From: Xanthobacteraceae bacterium
GTDB taxonomy: Bacteria; Pseudomonadota; Alphaproteobacteria; Rhizobiales; Xanthobacteraceae
DNA: 64,000 nucleotides
Reading direction: 5' to 3'
Assembly: GCA_019750915.1 (NCBI GenBank)
Contig: JAIENY010000022.1
Span: 1 to 64,000, forward strand
The first letter of the stretch is position 1, and every line of letters begins with the position of its first letter. Shown piece after piece: positions 35,705 through 43,694 of this stretch. The position numbers and the translations under genes are program-made. A model generated the notes under the pieces. That model saw only the letters and a program-made list of their open reading frames with translations, did no database searches and was not told the DNA's origin.

Positions 35705-36508
35705 ATGGCGCCGATCCGCCTTGTTGTCTCGGATGTCGACGGATCGCTGGTGACGCGCGACAAGAAACTGACGCCCGGCGCCATTGCCGCCGTCCACAAT
35801 CTGCATCGGCGCGGCATCAAGTTCACCGCCGTCAGTAGCCGGCCGCCGTTCGGCATGCGGATGCTGGTCGAGCCTCTCAAGCTCGTTCTGCCGCTCGGCG
35901 CGTTCAACGGCAGCACCACGTTCAATCCGGACCTGTCTTTGATGAACCATCAGACTATTCCGCGCGACGCGGTCGCGGACGCGCTGGATTTTCTCAAATT
36001 CCGCAAGGTCGATGCGTGGCTGTTCACGACCGACCGATGGCTGGTCCAGCGCCCCGACGGTCCTTATGTGGCACGCGAGAAAATGACCATCGACGCCGAA
36101 CCGGATGAGATCGGCGATCCGACACCGCTGCTTGACCATATTTGCAAGATCGTCGGCGTCAGCGACGATTTCGACCTGCTGGCGCAGTGCGAGCCCGACC
36201 TCAAGGCAGCGCTCGGCAAGGCTGCTCACACCGCGCGCTCACAGAACTATTATCTCGACGTCACGCCGCCTGGATACGACAAGGGCACTTTCGTCGAGAC
36301 GCTGGCCAACCGCCTGAACATTCCGCTCGCCAATGTCGCGACTATCGGTGACATGGCCAATGATCTGCCGATGTTCCTGCGCAGCGGGGTGTCGGTCGCG
36401 ATGGGCAACGCCAGCGATGCAGTGAAAAAACGGGCTACTCACACCACCGCATCGAACGAGGACGACGGCTTCGCCAAGGCCGTCGCGCAGATCATCGAGA
36501 TCGGTTAG
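35705..36508 (+). CDS. Cof-type HAD-IIB sugar-phosphate phosphatase
   Basis: This 267-aa HAD-superfamily hydrolase has motif I VVSDVDGSLVT, a Ser in TAVSSRPP (motif II), a type IIB cap domain of about 100 residues, a Lys in GYDKGTFVETLA (motif III) and motif IV IGDMANDLPMF. These are complete, so phosphatase activity on a sugar phosphate is likely; the substrate is unknown. I take the ATG at 35705, five bases after the gntK stop; a TTG at 35696 overlaps that stop. It is the last gene of the pentose-phosphate operon and is convergent with the GH15 gene. Confidence 0.9.
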   Translation: MAPIRLVVSDVDGSLVTRDKKLTPGAIAAVHNLHRRGIKFTAVSSRPPFGMRMLVEPLKLVLPLGAFNGSTTFNPDLSLMNHQTIPRDAVADALDFLKFRKVDAWLFTTDRWLVQRPDGPYVAREKMTIDAEPDEIGDPTPLLDHICKIVGVSDDFDLLAQCEPDLKAALGKAAHTARSQNYYLDVTPPGYDKGTFVETLANRLNIPLANVATIGDMANDLPMFLRSGVSVAMGNASDAVKKRATHTTASNEDDGFAKAVAQIIEIG

Positions 36509-36511
36509 CCG

Positions 36512-38341
36512 TCACGTCTTGACGTCATTCCTGCCTGGCTCCGTCGAACGCTGGACGACCGGCTTTTGCGGATGCAGGGCAGCGAAAATATTCTGCGCGG
36601 TGTTGACCAGAGCGATATGCGTCAGCGCCTGCGGAAAGTTTCCGATCTGGCGACGCTCCTGCGTATCGTATTCTTCAGCCAGCAGGCCGACGTCGTTGGC
36701 CAGCGATGCTACGCGCCAGAACAACGTGCGCGCTTCGTCAATCCGGTTCATCAGCACATAAGCGTCTGCGAGCCAGAGTGTGCACGCCAGAAACACGCCC
36801 TCAATCGGCTGGACTTCGTCCGCCAGCGGCTCGCGGGGATCATGCCGCAGCACAAAGCCGTCGCGCAACAGATGCTTCTCGATCGCGGCGATCGTCCCGA
36901 CGATGCGCGGATCGTCCGGCTTGAGAAACCCGATTTCCGGCAGCAGCAGCAGGCTCGCGTCAAGCATCTTCGAGCCGTAGGATTCGACATAGGAATTTTG
37001 CTCCTCATCGAAACCTTTTGTGCAGACGTCCTTGTGAATTTCGTCTCGGATAGCGCACCACTCATCGACCGGACCTTCCAGCCCGAATTTCCTGGCGCTC
37101 TTGATGCCGCGGTCGAACGCCACCCAGCACATCACCTTTGAGAACACGTAGTGACGCGGCGCACCCCGCCGCTCCCAGATGCCGCTGTCGGGCTCGCGCC
37201 ACGCCTTGGAGAGGTGTTCGAGCAATGCCAACTCGATCGGCCATGTGTCGCCGTCGAATTCGATCCCGGTCTGCCGCGCCTGATAAAAGGCATCCATCAA
37301 CTCGCCATAGACATCGAGTTGAAGCTGGGCATGCGCCGCATTGCCAAAGCGCACCGGTTGCGAATTCTCGTAACCGGGTAGCCATGGCGCTTCCCATTCC
37401 AACAGACGGCGCTGCCCGGCGATGCCGTACATGATCTGCATATCCACCGGCGAGCCCGCGACAGCGCGAAGCAGCCATTGGTGCCAGGCGGAGGCTTCCT
37501 CGCGATAGCCGGAATTCATCAGCGCAAGCAGCGTGAAGGTCGCGTCGCGGATCCAGCAGTAGCGATAATCCCAGTTGCGGGCGCCGCCGAGTTTTTCAGG
37601 CAGCGAGGTGGTCGGCGCGGCGACGATGCCGCCAGTCGGCGCGAAGGTCAGCGCCTTCAAGGTCACCAGCGAGCGCTGGATCAGATCGCGGTGCCTGCCC
37701 TTGAAATTGCCGCGGGCGGACCACTCGTCCCAGAACGCCTCGGTATCCGCGAGCGCGCGGTGCACGTCGATCGGCTCGGGCACCGGCAGGTGCGATGCAT
37801 CGTAGGTCAGCACAAACGACAGCGTTTCGCCTGCCCGCACTTCAAATTCGGAAACGGTGGTCATCCCCTCGCCATGCGTTTCCACGTCGGAACGCAACAC
37901 CACCATGTCGGGACCGGCAATGGCCTGCAAAGTACCGTCATCGAGCGTCTTGACCCACGGTACGCTGAAACCCGAGCCGAATCGCAGGATCAACTCCATG
38001 CGCATCTTCAAGACGCCCCGGTCGCCGCGTACGATGCGCACCACGTCGGAAGCCTGCCCGCGCGGCGGCATGAAGTCGATCAACGTGACCGTACCCTCCT
38101 TGCCGACATAACGCGTCTCCAGAATCAGGGTATCGCCGCGATAGGACCGCGTAATTCCAGCGGGCTCCTCCTTCGGCGCGATCCTCCAGCGGCCATGCTC
38201 CGGATTGCCGAGCAGCGAAGCAAAGCAGGCATCGGAATCGAACGTCGGCCAGCACAGCCAGTCGATTGATCCATCACGGCTGACGAGCGCGGCGGTCAGG
38301 CAATCGCCAATCAGAGCATAATCTTCAATGGGGGAGGACAA
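36512..38341 (-). CDS. Glycoside hydrolase family 15 protein (trehalase/glucoamylase-like)
   Basis: This 609-aa (alpha/alpha)6-barrel hydrolase has the N-terminal signature PIEDYALIGDCLTAALVSRDGSIDWLCWP. The catalytic region reads NWDYRYCWIRDATFTLLALM, with a later QPIEGVFLACTLWLADA. Bacterial cytosolic members of this shape hydrolyse trehalose or other alpha-glucosides; I cannot choose between them. No signal peptide is visible. The likely start is TTG at 38341, with AAAGGA upstream. No otsA/otsB genes are beside it. Its stop is only 3 bp from the HAD stop on the other strand. Confidence 0.92.
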   Translation of the reverse strand: MSSPIEDYALIGDCLTAALVSRDGSIDWLCWPTFDSDACFASLLGNPEHGRWRIAPKEEPAGITRSYRGDTLILETRYVGKEGTVTLIDFMPPRGQASDVVRIVRGDRGVLKMRMELILRFGSGFSVPWVKTLDDGTLQAIAGPDMVVLRSDVETHGEGMTTVSEFEVRAGETLSFVLTYDASHLPVPEPIDVHRALADTEAFWDEWSARGNFKGRHRDLIQRSLVTLKALTFAPTGGIVAAPTTSLPEKLGGARNWDYRYCWIRDATFTLLALMNSGYREEASAWHQWLLRAVAGSPVDMQIMYGIAGQRRLLEWEAPWLPGYENSQPVRFGNAAHAQLQLDVYGELMDAFYQARQTGIEFDGDTWPIELALLEHLSKAWREPDSGIWERRGAPRHYVFSKVMCWVAFDRGIKSARKFGLEGPVDEWCAIRDEIHKDVCTKGFDEEQNSYVESYGSKMLDASLLLLPEIGFLKPDDPRIVGTIAAIEKHLLRDGFVLRHDPREPLADEVQPIEGVFLACTLWLADAYVLMNRIDEARTLFWRVASLANDVGLLAEEYDTQERRQIGNFPQALTHIALVNTAQNIFAALHPQKPVVQRSTEPGRNDVKT

Positions 38342-38420
38342 AACGATCCTTTACAGAGGGACGCACAAAAATTCGTGCCGGGAAACCAGCACGGGCCGCT
38401 ATTAACTGCCGAAATGGAAA

Positions 38421-38457
38421 AAAGTTCGCGCGGCGGAGATATCACCGCGCGAACTTT
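38421..38457 (-). terminator. Terminator after the Tat-exported HAD gene
   Basis: A perfect 13-bp stem AAAGTTCGCGCGG / CCGCGCGAACTTT with an 11-nt loop; on the minus strand it runs into TTTTTTCC. It ends the three-gene MFS-ttuC-HAD operon. Confidence 0.87.
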
Positions 38458-38496
38458 CAGACCCTCGTGACATCGGATATCGATCGGTCGCCCGTG

Positions 38497-39312
38497 TCAG
38501 GCACCAACCGCCTCCGCCAGCCCCAGAAAACTGTCGGTATGAATATCGAAATATGGCTCGGGCGAGGTGTCGGTCTTGCCGTTCGGGCCGAACTCCAATG
38601 GCCGCGCCACGAATGCGGTGTGCATTCCGAAAGCCTTGGCGCCCTTCATATCGTACTTGTGGCAGGCCACCATCAAGATCTCCTCGGGCTTGAGGCCAAG
38701 ATAGCTCGCTGCCATTCCATAGACCGACGGCGAGGGCTTGTAGCTTTGCGCGAGCTCGCCTGTGAGCACCGCGTCCATTGGCAGGCCTGCATGTTTCACG
38801 ATCGCGATGGCCGCCGGCATGCTGGCGTTCGTCAGCGTCGCGAGCGTGAACCGCTTGCGCAGCCGTGTCAGTCCCTCGATGGTGTCCGGCCAGGGGTCCA
38901 TCCGGTTCCATGCGAGGTTCAACTCGTCGCGCTCGGCGGCCGTGAACTTGTCCGACAGGCCGCGCTTCTCGAGCAGGTTATCAAGACCCGTGCGATAGAT
39001 CCGATCGACGCGCGTATACGGCGCCTTGCCGGCTAGCACCGTATCCATGCCCATACGGTATTGATCCCGCCATTCGCTCGATATCACCGCGAAATCGAGA
39101 TCGATACCCTTGGCCCTGAACATTGCCTGACCGGCGCGAAGCACCGGCTGATAGAAATCGACCGTCGTGCCCTGCAGATCGAAGGTCATCGCCTTGATGC
39201 CGCTCATGTTGAACGGTGACGCTTTTGGTTCCGTCTGCGCACCGGCCTTGCTCGCCATCGTCATCGCGGCCGCTCCCGCCAAAAATATCCGTCGTGAAAA
39301 CTCGACCGTCAT
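38497..39312 (-). CDS. Tat-signal HAD type II (haloacid dehalogenase-like) protein
   Basis: This 271-aa protein starts with a twin-arginine signal, SRRIFLAGAAAMTMASKAGA, so it is probably exported folded. The mature part is a HAD-fold protein of the 2-haloacid dehalogenase type: nucleophile Asp45 and Thr49 in TFDLQGTTVDF, Arg82 in SEWRDQY, Lys in SYKPSPSVYG and Asp in CHKYDMKGAK are kept. The Ser/Asn pair of true L-haloacid dehalogenases (SSN) is replaced by Cys-His (VACHKYD), so the annotated activity is doubtful. GGAGA precedes the ATG. It is the last gene of the tartrate-type operon. Confidence 0.88.
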   Translation of the reverse strand: MTVEFSRRIFLAGAAAMTMASKAGAQTEPKASPFNMSGIKAMTFDLQGTTVDFYQPVLRAGQAMFRAKGIDLDFAVISSEWRDQYRMGMDTVLAGKAPYTRVDRIYRTGLDNLLEKRGLSDKFTAAERDELNLAWNRMDPWPDTIEGLTRLRKRFTLATLTNASMPAAIAIVKHAGLPMDAVLTGELAQSYKPSPSVYGMAASYLGLKPEEILMVACHKYDMKGAKAFGMHTAFVARPLEFGPNGKTDTSPEPYFDIHTDSFLGLAEAVGA

Positions 39313-39321
39313 AGCGTTCTC

Positions 39322-40395
39322 CTAAACATTCGACGAGTGGATTTCGCTGATCACCGCATCGGTCACATCATTGGTCGTATTTTTGCCGCCGACGTCCGGC
39401 GTGAGGATACCCGCTCCCGTCACCCTCTCGACCGAGCGCATCAGGCGCGCGGCGCCTTCCTTCTCGCCAAGGTGATCGAGCATCTGCACGGCAGTCCAGA
39501 AGCTGGCGACCGGGTTGGCGATGCCCTTACCGGTGATATCGAACGCCGAACCATGGATCGGCTCGAACATCGATGGGTGACGCCGCTCCGGATCGATGTT
39601 GGCGGTCGGCGCAACGCCAAGGCTGCCCGCAAGCGCGCCCGCAAGATCCGAGAGAATGTCGGCCTGAAGGTTCGATGCCACGATGGTGTCGAGACTCCTG
39701 GGATCGAGAGTCATGCGCACCGTCATCGCGTCGACCAGGGTCTTGTCCCAAGTCACGTCCGGAAACTCCCTCGACACTTCCTCGGCGATCTCGTCCCACA
39801 TCACCATGGCATGACGCTGTGCGTTGGATTTCGTCGACACCGTCAGCTTTTTGCGTGGACGGCCTTGCGCCAGCCTGAACGCAAAGCGCATCACACGCTC
39901 TACACCAACGCGGGTGAACACCGCCGTCTCGGTTGCGACCTCTTCCGGCAGTCCGCGATGTACGCGGCCGCCGTTACCGGCATATTCGCCCTCCGAGTTC
40001 TCGCGGACGATGACCCAGTCCAGATCGCCCGGACCGACGTTGCGCAACGGCGAGGTGATGCCGGGCAGTATCTTGGTCGGGCGCACATTGGCGTACTGGT
40101 CAAAGCCCTGGCAGATCGGCAGCCGCAGGCCCCACAGCGTGATGTGATCCGGCACATCCGGGGCACCGACTGCGCCGAAGTAGATCGCGTTGAACGGCTT
40201 GAGTTGTTTCAGGCCGTCGCTCGGCATCATCACGCCGTGCTTCTTGTAATAGTTCGATCCCCAGTCGAACATCTTGAAGTTGAACTTCACGTCACCCATT
40301 CGTTTCTCGAGGGCGTCGAGGACCTGCATTCCGGCACCGATCACTTCAGGGCCGATGCCGTCGGCGGGAATGGCGGCGATTGAGTATTCACGCAT
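39322..40395 (-). CDS. Tartrate/D-malate-type dehydrogenase (TtuC family)
   Basis: This 357-aa enzyme of the isocitrate/isopropylmalate dehydrogenase superfamily resembles tartrate dehydrogenase/decarboxylase TtuC and D-malate dehydrogenase DmlA. Motifs: IPADGIGPEVI at the N-terminus, WVIVRENSEGEYAGNGG, the metal-binding DAMTVRMTLDPRSLDTIVASN and FEPIHGSAFDITGKGIANP. Leucine biosynthesis neighbours are absent, and a divergent LysR plus an adjacent ACS-family transporter favour catabolism of tartrate, D-malate or a related hydroxydiacid. It lies 3 bp after the MFS gene. Confidence 0.92.
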   Translation of the reverse strand: MREYSIAAIPADGIGPEVIGAGMQVLDALEKRMGDVKFNFKMFDWGSNYYKKHGVMMPSDGLKQLKPFNAIYFGAVGAPDVPDHITLWGLRLPICQGFDQYANVRPTKILPGITSPLRNVGPGDLDWVIVRENSEGEYAGNGGRVHRGLPEEVATETAVFTRVGVERVMRFAFRLAQGRPRKKLTVSTKSNAQRHAMVMWDEIAEEVSREFPDVTWDKTLVDAMTVRMTLDPRSLDTIVASNLQADILSDLAGALAGSLGVAPTANIDPERRHPSMFEPIHGSAFDITGKGIANPVASFWTAVQMLDHLGEKEGAARLMRSVERVTGAGILTPDVGGKNTTNDVTDAVISEIHSSNV

Positions 40396-40398
40396 AAT

Positions 40399-41733
40399 TC
40401 AGGTCCTTGCTTGGGATTGAAGTGAAGTCTGCTCGTCCGCGACCGCTGGCGTTTTCCTCGCGCTGCGGGAAAGGATCAGCGTGACCACCGCCGATAGCGC
40501 CATGAGTGCGGCGACAAAATACAATCCACCCGCAAAACTGCCGGTCATTTGTTTGATCCATCCGATCATCGCAGGGCCTGCAAAGCCGCCAAGATTGCCG
40601 ATCGAATTGATGGTGGCGATGCCGGTTGCAGCGGCCGTGCCGGAGAGAAACGTCGTGGGCATGCTCCACAATGGCGGCTTCGAACAGCTCACACCGATAT
40701 TGACCAATGTCAGCGCGGCGACCACGGCAACCATCGTGCCCGCGAAACTCGCCAGCACCAGGCCCGCCGATGCCAGAAGACACGCCAGTACGACGTGCCA
40801 GGTCCGCTCACCCGTACGATCGGAGTTTGATGCCCACCATACCATTGCGACCACCGCAACAACCGCCGGAAGCGCATTGACGAAACCGACTTGCAACGAG
40901 GTCAGACCGAACGATTTGATAATCTGCGGCGCCCAGATGCCCAACGTGTAAAGCCCGGCGGACGTGCCGAAATAGACCAGTGACAGCGCGAGCACGCGCA
41001 CGTCCGCCAGACCGCGCCAGAAGCTGTGACCTGCGGTCCCTGCTTTTGCAGCGTTCTCCGCAGCCATGGTGTCGACCAGCCACTTGCGCTCGTCATCCTT
41101 CAGCCACGCCGCGCTCTCGGGGCGATCAGTGAGGAAAAACAACACGACGACGCCGAAAACAACCGCCGGAACCGCTTCAAGAACGAAAAGCCACTGCCAG
41201 CCTGCAAGACCCCAAATGCCGTGCATCTCGAGGAGTGCTCCCGAGATCGGCGAGCCGAGCGCCGTTGAGAGTGGCGCAGCCGCCATGAAGACCGCAGTGG
41301 CAGCAGCGCGGCTGCGCGCCGGGAACCAGTAGCTCAGATAAAGGATGATGCCGGGAAAGAATCCCGCCTCCGCCGCGCCGAGCAGAAAGCGCAGGGCGTA
41401 GAAGCTGTTTGCACCCTGGACCCACGCCATCGCCGCGGAGACGAAGCCCCAGCTGATCATCACCCGCGCGATCCAGACACGGGCACCGACCTTGTGCAGC
41501 GCGATATTCGATGGGACTTCAAACAGGAAATATCCGAAGAAGAATATCCCGGCGCCGAAACCGAACACCGACGGCGAGAAGCCGAGGTCCTTGTTCATCG
41601 TCAGCGCTGCGAAGCCGATGTTGACGCGGTCAACAAAGGCAATGAAGTAAAGCAGCATCACAAACGGAACGATGCGAATCGTCGTCTTGCGCAGCACGCG
41701 CGTTTCCAGCTCGCTCGCCATTGAGGTCTCCAC
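40399..41733 (-). CDS. MFS transporter, anion:cation symporter family (TtuB-like)
   Basis: This 444-aa protein has about twelve hydrophobic segments with the ACS-family signatures FIAFVDRVNIGFAALTMNKDLGFSPSVFGFGAGIFFFGY and LLGAAEAGFFPGIILYLSYWFPARSRA. ACS members carry organic anions such as tartrate, phthalate, glucarate or 4-hydroxyphenylacetate. Operon position directly before the TtuC-like dehydrogenase favours tartrate or malate uptake. It is divergent from a LysR gene 127 bp away. Confidence 0.93.
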   Translation of the reverse strand: METSMASELETRVLRKTTIRIVPFVMLLYFIAFVDRVNIGFAALTMNKDLGFSPSVFGFGAGIFFFGYFLFEVPSNIALHKVGARVWIARVMISWGFVSAAMAWVQGANSFYALRFLLGAAEAGFFPGIILYLSYWFPARSRAAATAVFMAAAPLSTALGSPISGALLEMHGIWGLAGWQWLFVLEAVPAVVFGVVVLFFLTDRPESAAWLKDDERKWLVDTMAAENAAKAGTAGHSFWRGLADVRVLALSLVYFGTSAGLYTLGIWAPQIIKSFGLTSLQVGFVNALPAVVAVVAMVWWASNSDRTGERTWHVVLACLLASAGLVLASFAGTMVAVVAALTLVNIGVSCSKPPLWSMPTTFLSGTAAATGIATINSIGNLGGFAGPAMIGWIKQMTGSFAGGLYFVAALMALSAVVTLILSRSARKTPAVADEQTSLQSQART

Positions 41734-41860
41734 CCGATTTCATTTTTGTCAGCGCCGTTTTCGGCGTCCGTACAAAGGCTAATGGCGCGGGAGGCCCGAC
41801 CTCAATAACCATTCGATTGTGCAAATTTCTGCTATAATCCCGGCAACCGAGGGGTGACGC

Positions 41861-42775
41861 ATGGACCTGCATCAGCTTCGATGCTTCGTTGCGACCGCCG
41901 AGGAATTGCACTTCGGTAAGGCCGCGCAGCGGCTCGACATGCTGCCAACCGCGCTTGGCCGCCATATCCGCCTGCTGGAAGACGACCTCGGCATGCGATT
42001 GCTCGCGCGCACGACCCGCAGCGTCTCGCTGACGCAGGAAGGCGAGATGCTGCTCGACGAAGCGCGCGTCCTGATCGCGAAGGCGGACAGCGTCGCGGCC
42101 CGCTTTCGCGAACAGGGCCGCAGCCAGATGCAGACATTACGGGTCGGCGCCATCGACAGCGCCGCCGCAGGCCTGATTCCGCTGCTGCTGCATGATTTCC
42201 GCAAAACCCATCCGGAAATCGGCATTCATCTGTGCGAGGAGAAGACCATCAAGCTGCTGCCGAAGCTATTGTCCGGGCGGATCGACATTGCCTTCATCCG
42301 GCCACGCCAGAACATGGACGCTCGCCTTGCCTACCGGCATCTTTTTCACGAGACGGCAATCGTCGCTGTGCCGAAGCGGCATCGGCTGGCGCGAAGGGAC
42401 AGCGTGCATATCACTCATCTGGCCAACGAGCCGCTGATCGTTCCTGAACGCCGCTCGCGGCCGCATAGCCACGACCTGACAATCAAGTTGTTCGCCGAGG
42501 CGGGACTGCACGCCAACGTCGCGCAGGTCGCGGACGAGAAGCAGACCATCGTCAATCTGGTCGCCGCCGGGATGGGAGTCGCCATCGTCCCGCACTGGAC
42601 CTCGCGCATGGCTGCAAAAGGCGTGAAGTATCTTCCTCTGAAAACCGCTGGAGGCGGCGAGATGAACAAGCTGCCGCTCGCCGTCGCATGGGTCGGACAG
42701 GCGCGCGATCCGCTCCGCGATGCGCTGCTCGAGATATTAAGCGAACGGCTTAATGAATATGCGCGGGATGCCTGA
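41861..42775 (+). CDS. LysR-family regulator divergent from the tartrate-type operon
   Basis: This 304-aa regulator has the helix-turn-helix LHFGKAAQRLDMLPTALGRHIRLLEDDLGMRLLARTTR and an effector-binding domain starting near LRVGAIDSAAAGLIPLLL. The winged-helix region has an unusual ML-PTALGRH in place of the common QSALSRQ. It likely controls the divergent MFS-ttuC-HAD unit in response to the substrate diacid. A TATAAT box lies about 30 bp before the ATG. Confidence 0.93.
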   Translation: MDLHQLRCFVATAEELHFGKAAQRLDMLPTALGRHIRLLEDDLGMRLLARTTRSVSLTQEGEMLLDEARVLIAKADSVAARFREQGRSQMQTLRVGAIDSAAAGLIPLLLHDFRKTHPEIGIHLCEEKTIKLLPKLLSGRIDIAFIRPRQNMDARLAYRHLFHETAIVAVPKRHRLARRDSVHITHLANEPLIVPERRSRPHSHDLTIKLFAEAGLHANVAQVADEKQTIVNLVAAGMGVAIVPHWTSRMAAKGVKYLPLKTAGGGEMNKLPLAVAWVGQARDPLRDALLEILSERLNEYARDA

Positions 42776-42786
42776 TCCGATCAGGC
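42770..42786. terminator. Small hairpin at the end of lysR
   Basis: A 7-bp stem GCCTGAT / ATCAGGC with a CCG loop overlaps the lysR stop codon, between convergent genes. There is no U-run, so it is a weak call. Confidence 0.3.
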
Positions 42787-42801
42787 CGCTGAACGGCAGG
42801 A

Positions 42802-43503
42802 TCAACTCGCCAGCAGGACCAGATCCAGCACGGCGCTGTAATGAAACGCCGCTGCGACCAGCACGAAGCCATGCCAGATCGCATTCTGGAAGCGCAGCCG
42901 CTGCCATGCATGAAAGATCACCCCGAACGAGTAAAATATGCCGCCGATCGCGATCAGCCACAGCGTGGTGCCCGGTAAGGACTCCGCGATGGAATTGTAG
43001 GCGATCACCCCGCTCCACCCAAGCGCAAGATAAAGTCCGATCGAGAGCCGGTCGAACCGGCCGGGCCAGCGGATCTTCAGAACAATACCGACGATCGCGA
43101 CCAGCCATACGCCGACAAGCAGTGAAATCCCGAGCACCCGATCATTCATCTCCGTCAGGAAGGGCGTGTAAGTTGCTGCAATCAGCACATAGATCGCCGA
43201 GTGATCGAACCGGCGCAGTGTCCATTTCACCGGTGACACAGGCCACAAATTATAGATTGCCGACAGCGAGAGCATCGCGATCAGACCGATCGCGTAAATG
43301 GAAACGGTCAGAACATGAACCGGCGTGGCATAAACGCCCGCCAGAACGATCAGCGCAGTCGCTGCGACCAGCCCGAGCGCGATGCCGGTGACATGCACCA
43401 CGCCGTCCGCGATGACCTCGGCGCGATCATAGGTCCAGTGAATCGAAGGCCGCCCGGGAAACACCGGCAGCATGGAAAGCTCTTTGAACCGGAAAATCGC
43501 CAT
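42802..43503 (-). CDS. Hemolysin III family protein (YqfA/TrhA-like, PAQR fold)
   Basis: This 233-aa seven-helix membrane protein belongs to the hemolysin III/PAQR family. Diagnostic pieces are the first SAIYNLWP with a conserved Ser, RRFDHSAIYVLIAATYTPF carrying Asp-His, and the last IWHGFVLVAAAFHYSAV carrying two His. These residues form a metal site in PAQR proteins. In E. coli the homologue affects membrane energetics; hemolytic activity is not implied. It stands alone. Confidence 0.93.
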   Translation of the reverse strand: MAIFRFKELSMLPVFPGRPSIHWTYDRAEVIADGVVHVTGIALGLVAATALIVLAGVYATPVHVLTVSIYAIGLIAMLSLSAIYNLWPVSPVKWTLRRFDHSAIYVLIAATYTPFLTEMNDRVLGISLLVGVWLVAIVGIVLKIRWPGRFDRLSIGLYLALGWSGVIAYNSIAESLPGTTLWLIAIGGIFYSFGVIFHAWQRLRFQNAIWHGFVLVAAAFHYSAVLDLVLLAS

Positions 43504-43694
43504 TGCCTGTCAGCCGTCTGAAGTTAATCGTTAACATCGCAAAATGCTTAGCTTTAAGACTATCCTATCAACCCTTCGGAAAAATCCGGAATCACAAATC
43601 CTGTCGGCTCGTAACTTGAATTCGGCACGCGTCGTCGCCAGTTTCACAACATGATCACGCGCCCGTTATATGTCCCCTCCCATTTGAAGAAATT

